NCBI RefSeq assembly: GCF_026262505.1
Contig: NC_067204.1
Coordinates: 20,119,300 to 20,183,299 of the forward strand
From: Trichomonas vaginalis G3
Lineage: Eukaryota > Parabasalia > Trichomonadida > Trichomonadidae
Direction of reading: 5' to 3'
DNA length: 64,000 nucleotides
In this document: one piece after another, positions 53,505-63,166 of the stretch
Numbering within the stretch: position 1 is the stretch's first letter
Layout of the letters: every line of letters begins with the position of its first letter
Translations under genes and position numbers: made by a program
The notes under the pieces: generated by a model
What the model was told of the DNA's origin: nothing
The model's input: the letters and a program-made list of their open reading frames with translations, nothing else
Database searches by the model: none

Positions 53505-53770
53505 ATGTGTTTACTAGCATATAAAATATGATAAATGTTAGAAAAGATTCCAACAAACCAAGGCAAAATTACCAAATGAAAAGAAGAAATGTAAGTGTTT
53601 TCATTTCGCTCTTCATTCGTTTCTTGATAATGTCAACAACGATGCTAGTCTTGATAGTATATATTGTGATGATATTTTGATCTTAATATGACGTTCGTAT
53701 CCTCATACGAAATAAGGATAGAGCTATAAGAAATCTCAAAGAACAATAGAAGTAGATAACTAAAAATTTA
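53505..53770 (-). pseudogene. Relic of the 3' end of a BspA-like gene
   Basis: This stretch aligns in order with 43965-44275, the last ~90 codons and 3' flank of the BspA-like gene: ctagcatataaaatatgat against ctaacatataaaatatgat, then aaaccaagg, cattcgtttcttgataatgtc, gacgttcgta and aaggatagag. Stops and indels have destroyed the frame. Confidence 0.6.
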
Positions 53771-53884
53771 TTGATACAGAAGATACCATGTTTTATTGCT
53801 TGGTTGATATTATTAAAATAATTAAAATAAAAATCAACTTTAGTTTTTCTCTATAAAAAAATATATAAATATATATAAAAAACA

Positions 53885-55684
53885 TTATTGTAAAGATTTC
53901 TTTGCTTCAAGAGCTTTTCTATTTGCTTTCATCTTATCAATTCTCTGTTTTCTCTTATTCATCTTTGTCATGAAGATTGGTTCAATTGCCTGACCAGCGA
54001 CTGTTTTCATGTCAGGTTGAATCAATTTCTGGAAACCTGTTACAGAGTTGAATTCAGGACCAATTGGATAAGACAACTGTGCAGCCAACTGCTTTGCATT
54101 TGTGTATCCTCTTGGTACTTCTGTGATTGCGTATTTGTTAGACGCTGTATCATTTTCTTCATTCAAAATGACACCGTCCAAATTCGCGTCTTTTCTTTCT
54201 TTGATGGCTTTTTCGATGATTGATTTTCTTTCTTTCTCCAAGTTCTCTCTTCTCTTCTTCGCCTTCTCTGATTCAACAGCTCCTAATCCTGTCCAGCTTC
54301 CCCAGCCAGCGATGTGTAATTCGTCCATTGAAGCAACATCTTTCGATGCTTCTTTCGCTGCTTGTTCTTCTTTCTCGCGTTTGAACTCATCTTCGTATCC
54401 GAGCATTTTCGCAAGTTCTTCTTCTTGTCCTTCCTTTGCGAAATCAACTGATGTGTTCATTGATTCGAGTTCTTCTTTCGTTGGCTGTTGGAAATTGGCG
54501 TTTATTGTCTTCTTCTGTTTCTTGTTGTGTCTCGACCATGGATTTGCTTTTGGAACTTTTGTTTGTGGTTTTTCTTCTTCTTTTTCTTCATCTTTCTTTG
54601 GTTCTTCTGTGACTTCTTCCTTCTGAACTTGTTTTTCTTCTGTTTTTTCTTGTTTTTCTGCTGGTTGTGATTTTTCTTCTGTCACTTTTTGTTCGTTATC
54701 TTTCTTGTCACCTTTTTTACGTAATTGTTGGACAGGTTTCGAAGCGACGTTGATGATACCTGATGAAGGTGTTGTATCGAAGTCTTTGATGGCTTTTTCG
54801 AGGTCTTCCATCGCGTTTTCTTTCTTTTGGGCGGCTTCTTTCATAAATGACATGTCAAGGAGTGGTTTGAGGTTGGAATCCTTGGCGGCTTGCTGTATAA
54901 CCTCTTCATCTTCCTCTTCTTCGTCTCCGGCGGCTTCTGCTTTGAGGGCAATTTTGCGGGTTAATTCTTCTCCGAGTTTCAGCTGGTCTTCGTAGCTTTG
55001 ACGGACATCTGCTGATGCTGCCTTAAGACCACGTGCTAAAACACGACGAACCCATTGAGATGTGTTCTTATGACGTAATGTAACTCTTTCTTTGGCACGA
55101 TCTGCTTCAATTTTGGCTATTTTGGCCTGGAATGCCTCTGGATCAACTTCTGCAAGTTCTTCAAGAGGAATATCGGCCATTTCACGCTTATGTAATCTTC
55201 TGAAAGCTTTTGATTTGATTTTCTTCCAGCGACGGGCTTTCATTTCGTTGTAAAACTGGAGTCTTCTAAGATGTGCTAGTTGTTCAACACGCTCGCGGAT
55301 TTCTTTGTCTGATAATTTGGACATTGCTTCGTCTTCAAGTGCGAGTTGGCTTTCACGTGTTAATTTCTGTTCTGTAAGGATGTTGTTGACTGTACTTGCA
55401 AGTTCTGACTTGACTGGTTGAAATTCTTGAACTTTCTTTTTCTCTGATTCGCCAAATGTGATAGTTCTTTGTTTATCAACTTCAGAGGCGACTATACCCC
55501 ATGCATCGACATCTGATTTGACTTGCTCAAAAGCAGCCTTACGATTTGCTTTATTCTGGGCGACGAGAGAAGTCTCTTGGAGAGGTGCAACAGGATTCTG
55601 CGCCATCTTCTTGAGGTCACCAAAGTTGTTGACATCATTAAGATCTGAAAGCAGATCATTTACTGATACATTCTCATTCGACAT
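53885..55684 (-). CDS. UTP14: U3 snoRNP/SSU processome protein Utp14
   Basis: A 599-residue protein with Utp14 landmarks: RKAAFEQVKSDVDAWGIVAS-type N-terminal motif, the KARRWKKIKSKAFRRLHKRE block near residue 165, HKNTSQWVRRVLARG near 205, a long acidic/Lys-rich disordered middle, GWGSWTGLGA near 470, and the C-terminal VPRGYTNAKQLAAQLSYPIG and KMNKRKQRIDKMKANRK. Utp14 acts in the nucleolus in 18S rRNA processing and activates the helicase Dhr1. The length is short for the family (often 750-900), mainly because of a smaller linker. The frame is intact and the ATG is the first in frame. Confidence 0.95.
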   Translation of the reverse strand: MSNENVSVNDLLSDLNDVNNFGDLKKMAQNPVAPLQETSLVAQNKANRKAAFEQVKSDVDAWGIVASEVDKQRTITFGESEKKKVQEFQPVKSELASTVNNILTEQKLTRESQLALEDEAMSKLSDKEIRERVEQLAHLRRLQFYNEMKARRWKKIKSKAFRRLHKREMADIPLEELAEVDPEAFQAKIAKIEADRAKERVTLRHKNTSQWVRRVLARGLKAASADVRQSYEDQLKLGEELTRKIALKAEAAGDEEEEDEEVIQQAAKDSNLKPLLDMSFMKEAAQKKENAMEDLEKAIKDFDTTPSSGIINVASKPVQQLRKKGDKKDNEQKVTEEKSQPAEKQEKTEEKQVQKEEVTEEPKKDEEKEEEKPQTKVPKANPWSRHNKKQKKTINANFQQPTKEELESMNTSVDFAKEGQEEELAKMLGYEDEFKREKEEQAAKEASKDVASMDELHIAGWGSWTGLGAVESEKAKKRRENLEKERKSIIEKAIKERKDANLDGVILNEENDTASNKYAITEVPRGYTNAKQLAAQLSYPIGPEFNSVTGFQKLIQPDMKTVAGQAIEPIFMTKMNKRKQRIDKMKANRKALEAKKSLQ

Positions 55685-57440
55685 TTCACTAAAAGATTTT
55701 ACAAATTCAACCAGGACAAAATAGTTTTCAGGAATAGCAAATAGCCGTATTTATCTATAAAAATCAAAAATACTTCAACAAATCTCACTTATCTCTAATA
55801 TTTCTTCAAAATCTTATCCAAATTTACTCGAAAATAAAATTAAACACATCGTAATGACAATACAAACATTACAAATGATCAATTGACATAAAATATAGAA
55901 GATTCTATTACATATTGTTTTAAGGTTAAAAATAAACGTCAAGTTAAAATCTAAAGTACTTCAATTCCTAATATGAAAGGATTGTTATCACAAATATATT
56001 CTTTACATGTATGCTACATTCTCTTACTCTAACATATTATGAAATAATTGAGCGTGTCAAGATAATTGAGAAAAGATTTAGATCAAAAATGAGTCTAATG
56101 TGGGCAACTATACGTAAATCTATATATTTTATTCTGTTTGTGAAGTTTATTTGGCAGACTATTTTTGTAATCTCTTGGTTGTTGAGATAGAAACGTAATT
56201 AGAGATGATTTTATGATTTATGATGTTTTTGAGATAAGAATAATGTTTAAATTATATAGTAGATAGTAATGATTATATTCATCGAGCTCGAGAAGAAAAT
56301 AATTTTTTCAAAAAAAATTCAAAAAATCTTTATCAATGTGAAAAATACAAATTTGATAAGGGAAAATGAAAAATGAAAAAATTTTGGAAAAATAGATGCA
56401 CATTATAATGGATAATGAAACGAATTGAATCATAATTTCTTCATAAATATTGCAATATTAGTAAAGATTTTATGATGAAAAAATTTAACTTGTTTTAAGG
56501 GTTTTATTATTAAGCTTTTTTCTTAGTATTAACAAAGTATAATGAATTTAGTGTAAATTCAAAGTATTAAAAAAATTAATATTTTTTGTAGATATACGAA
56601 AGGCTTTACGTAAAAAAGGTATAAAAAGTTGGGACTGGTAGGCATTGACAAGCAAGTAATTAAACATTTGAGTCAAAATCCATTAGAAATACGGGAAATC
56701 TTTTTGTATAATCATTTGATTGTAATATTTGACTAATGGTTCTCTAAGATTTTTCTTGATATATCGAAGAAAATTGAATTCTTTACTAATATATTTATTT
56801 ATCGCAATTAATTTGGATCTTAAACCTATCCGATGTGATGATTCGATTTAAATCAGCCTAAATTTATGAGTCTTCACTTTATTTTGTAAATACGGGAAAG
56901 CTGAGTTAGTGAAAAGCAGAAGTAATAAATCTAAAATGACTTTTTCTCGAAAACGGCCCAATAAATGGGACTTGATATTTCAAGGAGTATAATAGTATAC
57001 ACTGATGAAGCATTTTATTATAGCAGCATCGGATTCTGAGAGTAATTTCATGAGATGCAGAATATTAATTTTTGAGGTATGAGTATGAGTGTAGGTTTAT
57101 CATTCTAATGAAATCGAATCATGGTTAATAGTATTATCTTTCGAAAACAGCATTATTATTTTTTATCCAAGATATCTAACTCTTGAAGACAATTAAACGC
57201 TTCTTGAATGATGTAATAAGGAAGTATAGGAAGTTCTATTTCTATACTAATGCAATTACCATGGATAAATCTATTTGGAGGTGTAATTTGTATTTTCAAT
57301 TCCAAATAACATAATAAATTATTAGTATTTAGTAAACGCGTTTTTGTTTAATTAAAAATCAAGAAAGTTTTATGAAATTTTTATTATAATTCTAAAATTA
57401 GACAAAAAAATATAAAAAAATAAGACAAAAATTAATAAAA
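55685..57440. other. Long gene-free interval
   Basis: About 1.75 kb between UTP14 and Pelota, AT-rich throughout. It contains the diverged repeat at 57085-57290. A 57-codon stretch near 56648-56820 looks faintly protein-like but has a stop and no recognisable family. Confidence 0.5.
57085..57290. repeat. Diverged repeat, partner of 53010-53215
   Basis: See the partner: the same ordered blocks, same orientation, about 4.1 kb apart, one on each side of UTP14. Confidence 0.35.
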
Positions 57441-58595
57441 TTATCCGACATCAGAATCATCATCGAATTCTTCCTCCTGTTTCTCAACAGCGTACTTAAG
57501 AATCGCTGCAATTCCGCCAAGTTCTTGAAGTTGAAGACCAGATGAATGTTTTGATGAGAAAACAACAACCTCTGTTCCGCTATTCTCAAGGTCTGTCTTC
57601 AAGTTAAGGAATTCGAGTCTTGGAGCTAAATCTAATGTTCTGATGTAAATATCTGTAACAAGAAAGGTTTTAACTGCTCCTTCCTTAGCCAATCTGATAA
57701 CATCTGCATCTCCGAGGCAAACCATGTTCTGATTATTGCCCATTGTAGACATAAATTCGTCATAAGCTTTAGCAGCAGTTACAGCCTTAAGAACGGAGAC
57801 ACGAGACTGTACTTCTGGTTTCAGTAAGACTTCGTCGAGCTCTCCAGCATCGCCATTGCTAATTGTTGCCTCGATAATTCTATTTGTAGCGAAAATATTT
57901 TGGAACTTGTAATTTACTTGGTTATTTCTGAGATACGTGACGAATTCATGCTGAAGGAAACCAGGAGATGCTACAATAATGGATGGCATGTCGTAAATAT
58001 TTGGAACTTTAACTAATGCATCAGCTGTAAGGCCGAAGAATGTCTGCTTAGCTGTAGAATGCTTATCGCTAGCACCATGAGTTCTGATTTTAGGAATAGC
58101 CTTTGTAACGGTTGAAAATACAACTGATGTACTTCTTCCAACGACGCAAATGCTGGCGACGCCAGATTTCATGATAACAGCAGCAATGCTGGCTGTTAAT
58201 GTTGGATCAGAAGCTTCTTTGAGTTCATCAAGTGTGAACTGATCCCAGCAATCTTTAATAAGAGTGAACGGTCTCGATGCGTCAAGGAGGACACGCTGGA
58301 ATGATCCTTCCTTTGCATCGAAGAGGTCGTGAACTAGCCGACCACGAATATTCATTTCGTCAACGCCTGGTTGATAATCAACTTCCGTAACTTCAATTGT
58401 TGCAATTGCAAGTTTCTGTGTCTTGTCAGCGTTTCCTGTTGATGTTAATTTTGTAACTTTTCTACGAATTTGGCTTCGAAGACGATCACCAACTCTAATA
58501 ACATTGGCAAGTGTCCAAAAATCTTCTAAATTATCAATGTTGATTTCAACTTGCCCGGTTTGGTTCACGACAAGATTAGATAAGTCGACCCTCAT
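57441..58595 (-). CDS. PELO: Pelota/Dom34 ribosome rescue factor
   Basis: A 384-residue protein starting at MRVDLSNLVVNQTGQVEINI, which aligns with the normal Pelota start; an ATG 54 codons further out would add an unrelated tail. Domain A (Sm-like, 1-130) includes DNLEDFWTLANVIRVGDRL and ATIEVTEVDYQPG. The central and C-terminal eRF1-like domains contain IIVASPGFLQHEFV and a final VVVFSSKHSSGLQLQELGGI. The acidic tail EEEFDDDSDVG is typical. It works with Hbs1 and ABCE1 to release stalled ribosomes in the cytoplasm. It lacks the GGQ of eRF1, as expected. The frame is intact. Confidence 0.96.
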   Translation of the reverse strand: MRVDLSNLVVNQTGQVEINIDNLEDFWTLANVIRVGDRLRSQIRRKVTKLTSTGNADKTQKLAIATIEVTEVDYQPGVDEMNIRGRLVHDLFDAKEGSFQRVLLDASRPFTLIKDCWDQFTLDELKEASDPTLTASIAAVIMKSGVASICVVGRSTSVVFSTVTKAIPKIRTHGASDKHSTAKQTFFGLTADALVKVPNIYDMPSIIVASPGFLQHEFVTYLRNNQVNYKFQNIFATNRIIEATISNGDAGELDEVLLKPEVQSRVSVLKAVTAAKAYDEFMSTMGNNQNMVCLGDADVIRLAKEGAVKTFLVTDIYIRTLDLAPRLEFLNLKTDLENSGTEVVVFSSKHSSGLQLQELGGIAAILKYAVEKQEEEFDDDSDVG

Positions 58596-58597
58596 AA

Positions 58598-58610
58598 TTA
58601 ATAAAAGTGA
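58598..58610 (-). promoter_or_regulatory. Initiator element of Pelota
   Basis: On the minus strand TCACTTTTATTAA fits the Trichomonas initiator consensus TCAYTWYTCATTA well. With +1 at the A (58608), the leader would be 13 nt. It also supports the ATG at 58595 over the upstream one, which would lie before this start site. Confidence 0.65.
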
Positions 58611-58988
58611 CAAAGATTTTAGGGACCTCGATGGAGAAAAACACTTCAAATCACATTTTTCGAATTTTTTATTTGTAGGAGAACTATGATATGTAAAAAT
58701 TTTACCATTCAAGGACAAATTCTGGCAAAAATCCACCAAGTCGATTATCTTTTCCATTTAATCATAGAGCATAATATGTCAAAACAATCATAAATTGCTG
58801 TAAAAGAAACATAAACTCTTCGAAAAATAAATTAATTGAATTCAATTCATAGAAATCATGTTGCACAAGCAAAAGAGAATACTTCAGTGGTTTAAAAAAA
58901 CTCGAATTATATGTTCTGAGATAGTATATAAGCTTTCTATGTATAAAATATTGCGTAAAAATGCTAAAGTATATGAAAATAAACAGAT
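58611..58988. other. Intergenic upstream of Pelota
   Basis: About 380 bp, AT-rich. An in-frame extension of Pelota crosses part of it, but the initiator position argues against its use. It ends in a homopolymer of 22 A (58989-59010), where the element DNA begins. Confidence 0.5.
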
Positions 58989-59010
58989 AAAAAAAAAAAA
59001 AAAAAAAAAA

Positions 59011-59100
59011 GGTAGTGGGGCTTCCAGGCACTTCGTGCCTTCTAGCCCTAAGAATTTTTCCCAAGACCCAAGAGGAGGACCGAACCCCAGCCGACCAGCC
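59011..59100. repeat. GC-rich hairpin at the element edge
   Basis: A 90-bp segment far richer in GC than anything nearby. AGGCAC-TTC-GTGCCT (59023-59037) is a perfect stem, extended by GGGCT and AGCCC on either side. It may be the terminal hairpin or inverted repeat of the element. The box B-like word GGACCGAACCC near 59077 makes a tRNA-derived origin conceivable, but no tRNA fold was found. Confidence 0.5.
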
Positions 59101-59111
59101 GTTGACTTTTT

Positions 59112-59335
59112 TGTCATGATTTCATCGTAAATGTTTTGTCAAGACTTCTTCGTAAATGTTTTGTCAAGACTTCTTCGTAAATGTTTTGTCAAGACTTCTT
59201 CGTAAATGTTTTGTCAAGACTTCTTCGTAAATGTTTTGTCGAAACTTCTTCGTAAATGTTTTGTCATGATTTCATCGTAAATGTTTTGTCGAAACTTCTT
59301 CGTAAATGTTTTTGTCAAACTTCTTCGTAATGAGC
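59112..59335. repeat. Tandem repeat, 25-bp unit, about 9 copies
   Basis: The unit is gtcaagacttcttcgtaaat followed by gtttt; starts at 59138 and 59163, for example, are 25 bp apart. Two variants occur, one with gtcatgatttcatcg. Copies in the opposite orientation fill 59450-59660 and 59776-59815. Confidence 0.9.
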
Positions 59336-59813
59336 GTAAAGGACCCAAAAATATAATTTATGTTAGAATGTTAGATCTAACATGTTTTCTAACATGTTTT
59401 CTAACATGGTCTAAAACTCTTGAATTTTCATGAATTTTCATGATTTCATCGTAAATGTTTCGACAAAACATAGACAAGAAAGTTTTGACAAAACATAGAC
59501 AAGAAAGTCTTGACAAAACATTTACGATGAAGTTTGACAAAGTCTCAACAAAGTCTTTACGATGAAGTTTGACAAAACATAGACAAGAAAGTTTTGACAA
59601 AACATGTACGATGAAACCTTGACAAAAACATATACGAAGAAGTCTTGACAAAACATATACGATGAAATCATGAAAATTCAAGAGTTTTAGACCATGTTAG
59701 AAAACATGTTAGAAAAGGTGTTAGATCTAACATTCTAACATAAAATATATTTTTGGGTCCTTTACACTCATTACGATGAAGTCTTGACAAAACATTTACG
59801 ATGAAATCATGAC
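59263..59813. repeat. Large palindrome inside the element's terminal region
   Basis: Centred near 59550: ggacccaaaaatata at 59341 pairs with tatatttttgggtcc ending at 59760. The block with ttagatctaacat and the outer 25-bp repeat units also pair, the left arm having one extra unit. A smaller nested stem (atgttagatctaacat) lies in both arms. Confidence 0.85.
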
Positions 59814-59897
59814 AAGATAGAATATGAGAGAGGTCCTATAAACTGGAGAAAGTCTCATATAAACATCTGTCAAAAGCCTCTTTTTAACTTCACTTAA

Positions 59898-62800
59898 ATG
59901 CCACGTAAGCTACGTAAGAATATACGTAAGAGGAAGAGAGCATTGAAACATCCAATAGTAAGACTGACACCACAACAACAGTTGCAACAACAAATGCTGA
60001 ATGACCCCACTATGTTGCAACAAATGTCAAGCAACCCTATGCTTTTAAACCGAGTTGTTGGTGCACAGAGTGGAGGTTTAAGAGCGGCACTTTTAGCGAA
60101 AATGGCAGGCTATGGTGGAGCTGCAGACGGAACAGCCTATAACCCTCAAAGTCAAATGAATTTGAGTTCACTCAAAAATCAAATAGCAGATGTCAAAAAG
60201 TCAAACATAGACATACAGAAGCAAATAGGTGAAAACGAAAAGAAACTAGAATATGACAGACACACAAAGAAACTCAATGAGTTAAACGTAGAGAAAAAGA
60301 AGAAAGAAGAACAACTGAAAGAACTAAGTACAGAGGAATATGCGAAAAAAGTGTCAGAAAAAGCAGCAGAAGTAGCAAAAATGGAACAAGATGTCATAAA
60401 TTTGAAAAACCATACTACTCAATATAAAGTACTGAAAGATGAAGAAATAAAACAAAAAGCCCTGAAGACATATATGGATAGCGATGAGTATAAAAAGGAA
60501 GTTGAAGCAAATGTAAAGGCAGAAAAACTTTTACAGTTGCAAAACCAAACCGTACAGTATGAAAACTTAGCACAAGAAAGTAAAAATAACGACGCAGCCA
60601 TGCAAAAGGCAATGAAAAGCGCAGAATATATAAAAGCTAACAATGACTGGTTAGATGCCCAAGCCAACGCTAAAGCAGCCCAACTCATAGGGTCAATAAG
60701 GACAAAAATACAAGCGGATGAAGATAGTTCAAATGAAGCTTTAACAAATGCTGACTTTAAGAACGCCTTCGAAGCTCTTCATAGTAAGGTGAAACAAGTG
60801 AACGACTTCTCATCTGGAAAGAAACTGAAGTCTGAAGGTTTCGACAAAGAGTTAAGAGAAGTAGCACAAAATATGACGAAAATAACAGATGCAGCAACGA
60901 GACAGGCAGTTCAAAGTGCCTATGACGCCGTTAGAGCAACTGTTGTGGAAAGTCAAGAAAAAGAGTTACAACAGACCAAAACAGACCTAGTAAATGCTTT
61001 CTTAAGAACGAAAAGTCAGGTAGGACATTACGCTGCAGATGGAACATATGTGCCAGCTGGTGGAACTTATATACCACCAAACCCTCCAAGAGAAGCACCT
61101 GCACCAGGACTACCTAAAACATTTACATCGTCACATGGACATAGACACAGGCATGCACCAAAACCAACACAACAACCAACACAACAACCAGCACAACAAC
61201 CACCTCCACAACCAGCACAACAACCACCTCCACAACCAGCACAACAACCAGCACAGCAACCAACAGTTCAAAACCCAGCACAACAACAACCACAAACAGA
61301 GCAAGGACATAAAAGAAGTAGAGAACAAGGAAACCAAGAATTCTTAAAAATGCTTAAAGAAGAGTGTGGTTTCCCAGATACTGTTGACTTTAGTGACAGA
61401 TATAAAGAAGCTATTGGAAAGTTCAAGGATGGAAATACTGACCCGAACCTATTTAGCTTTATGGCTCAGCACCAAAACGGATATAATCTCAAACCTGGAA
61501 AATACAAGCTCGCTAAGGGATATGATTTAATAGCATATCATCCAAATGACATGGATGAATTTACTCCGAGATATTTGATGTCAGAGCTAAATGACAATTC
61601 AACTTTCGTCATGAAACGCGTAAAAAATAGAGACGGAACGAAAGAACAAAAGCTTATGAATGCGGATGACGTAGATAGGGAAATTGTTGAAAACGGTCTC
61701 GGAATATATGAAATGCCAGCAGATGAGGTACAAGAAACTCCACAGGAAGAAGTTCAGATACAACCAGACATGGAAGAAATAGTTCAGCAACAACAGCTAG
61801 AAGAGCCTGAAGGAAACGAACAAGTCACTCCTTTGGAAACTAACTTCACAGAACTAGATGAAGATTTGGAACAGCCGAAAAATCTTGACCCTCAACAAGA
61901 GTATGCGAAGAATATGGAATATTTCCAAGAGTCTAAAAAAAATTCGGCTGACATAGTAGAAGAATATCGAAAAATGTTTGCCGACATACAAAAGACTCCA
62001 GCACCAGATGAAAATATTCAGCATAGAATGGAAGCACTGAAAGAAAATGTACACAAATACAACAACCCTTTTTACTTACGAGCATTTAACGTTCAATCTT
62101 CGGATGAACTCGGTGAAAATAAAAGGTTAAATTTCAAGAAAACATATAGAAATGAAACATTGTTTAAAGTTCATTCAGAACCTAACCAAGATGGAAACAA
62201 ACCTACTTTTGTTTCTGCAGACGATGGAACTACAATGAGATGGGGTCATAAAGCTAACCCGGATAGGTGGTTCATAAACTTACAACCTCAATTCCAAGAA
62301 GTTGTAGACGCAATGGAAGTCAATGGTGAACCAGATATAGCTGGTATTTTCAGCGCGGCTTTAATGCCATTGAAAGATATGAAAGATGCAGATATTTTGA
62401 ACCAGTATGAAATGAACATGGCTGATGGAAATATAACACCTGACGTTCTAGAACATTTATCTCAAAGAACTACACAGAACCATAGAGATGGTATATTTGG
62501 TGAAGAGTTTAGAAAGAAAGTTAGGGAGAGCGAAGGAAGAGAACCTATTGTACATGACCTTGCAAACGAAAGTTTACAAAATGTCATAAAAACTTACTTT
62601 GCAGACAATGAACCGAGAAGGGATGAATATTTAAGAAAACTCAAATGGACAGTACCAAATGAAATGTTAGTATTGAAAAACATGTTCCTTGACAAAATAA
62701 AACCAACTACAGAAATAAACGACGCAAGACTGAAAGATTGGGTAAAAGCTTTCCCATTCACAAAAGATATAGTTGGTAACATGGAAAGAAAACCAGAATG

Positions 62801-63134
62801 GCTACAAAAACATATATTTGGAAACGAGCATATTCCATATGGACAGGCACTGTTTGAAGAGCTTGAACCGGAAACTCAGGAAAGAGTCATGCAAACAATA
62901 CGCGAAGACTCAAATACAGACTATGACAAACTCTTTCTAGGATATAGGTTACCTGAGATGGGCGACCAGAGCCAAAAGGCAAAAAGGACATGGGAAATTT
63001 GCAACATACTAGATGAACATAATGCAAAGATGCAACAACTTCAAGCAGAGGCAATGAAGCAAAAAGAAGAGTTAAAAAACTCAGTCAGGAAGAAAGTAAA
63101 GCTTGGTCGGAGTGGGTTCTATTATGACATATAA
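59898..63134 (+). CDS. Large Gln/Pro-rich element-encoded protein, unknown role
   Basis: A 1078-residue protein that looks whole. It has a very basic N-terminus (MPRKLRKNIRKRKRALK), a Gln-rich stretch (30-60), a coiled-coil region (about 85-340), Pro/Gln tandem repeats of the type QQPAQQPPPQPA (about 425-465), then a mixed acidic region and a helical C-terminus ending in a basic KKVKLGRSGFYYDI. No polymerase, integrase, ATPase or protease motif is seen. An initiator-like TCACTT (59890-59895) lies 8 bp before the ATG. Basic ends and a long rod are compatible with a structural or DNA-associated protein. It is followed by the capsid-like region after 32 bp on the same strand. Confidence 0.75.
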   Translation: MPRKLRKNIRKRKRALKHPIVRLTPQQQLQQQMLNDPTMLQQMSSNPMLLNRVVGAQSGGLRAALLAKMAGYGGAADGTAYNPQSQMNLSSLKNQIADVKKSNIDIQKQIGENEKKLEYDRHTKKLNELNVEKKKKEEQLKELSTEEYAKKVSEKAAEVAKMEQDVINLKNHTTQYKVLKDEEIKQKALKTYMDSDEYKKEVEANVKAEKLLQLQNQTVQYENLAQESKNNDAAMQKAMKSAEYIKANNDWLDAQANAKAAQLIGSIRTKIQADEDSSNEALTNADFKNAFEALHSKVKQVNDFSSGKKLKSEGFDKELREVAQNMTKITDAATRQAVQSAYDAVRATVVESQEKELQQTKTDLVNAFLRTKSQVGHYAADGTYVPAGGTYIPPNPPREAPAPGLPKTFTSSHGHRHRHAPKPTQQPTQQPAQQPPPQPAQQPPPQPAQQPAQQPTVQNPAQQQPQTEQGHKRSREQGNQEFLKMLKEECGFPDTVDFSDRYKEAIGKFKDGNTDPNLFSFMAQHQNGYNLKPGKYKLAKGYDLIAYHPNDMDEFTPRYLMSELNDNSTFVMKRVKNRDGTKEQKLMNADDVDREIVENGLGIYEMPADEVQETPQEEVQIQPDMEEIVQQQQLEEPEGNEQVTPLETNFTELDEDLEQPKNLDPQQEYAKNMEYFQESKKNSADIVEEYRKMFADIQKTPAPDENIQHRMEALKENVHKYNNPFYLRAFNVQSSDELGENKRLNFKKTYRNETLFKVHSEPNQDGNKPTFVSADDGTTMRWGHKANPDRWFINLQPQFQEVVDAMEVNGEPDIAGIFSAALMPLKDMKDADILNQYEMNMADGNITPDVLEHLSQRTTQNHRDGIFGEEFRKKVRESEGREPIVHDLANESLQNVIKTYFADNEPRRDEYLRKLKWTVPNEMLVLKNMFLDKIKPTTEINDARLKDWVKAFPFTKDIVGNMERKPEWLQKHIFGNEHIPYGQALFEELEPETQERVMQTIREDSNTDYDKLFLGYRLPEMGDQSQKAKRTWEICNILDEHNAKMQQLQAEAMKQKEELKNSVRKKVKLGRSGFYYDI

Positions 63135-63166
63135 ATCCAACTATTCTATATTTTTACTCATATGAA

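Noticed and set aside
56648-56820. Possible small coding relic
   Set aside because: Faintly protein-like, but contains a stop and shows no family pattern that I can name.
58596-58757. 54-residue N-terminal extension of Pelota
   Set aside because: Pelota proteins start at the position of the inner Met, and a good initiator lies between the two ATGs.
59011-59100. tRNA or Pol III RNA gene in the GC-rich hairpin region
   Set aside because: A near box B word is present, but there is no cloverleaf and box A is weak; it is more simply read as an element terminus.
59112-59335. CRISPR-like array
   Set aside because: The 25-bp units are back-to-back with no spacers and the genome is eukaryotic.
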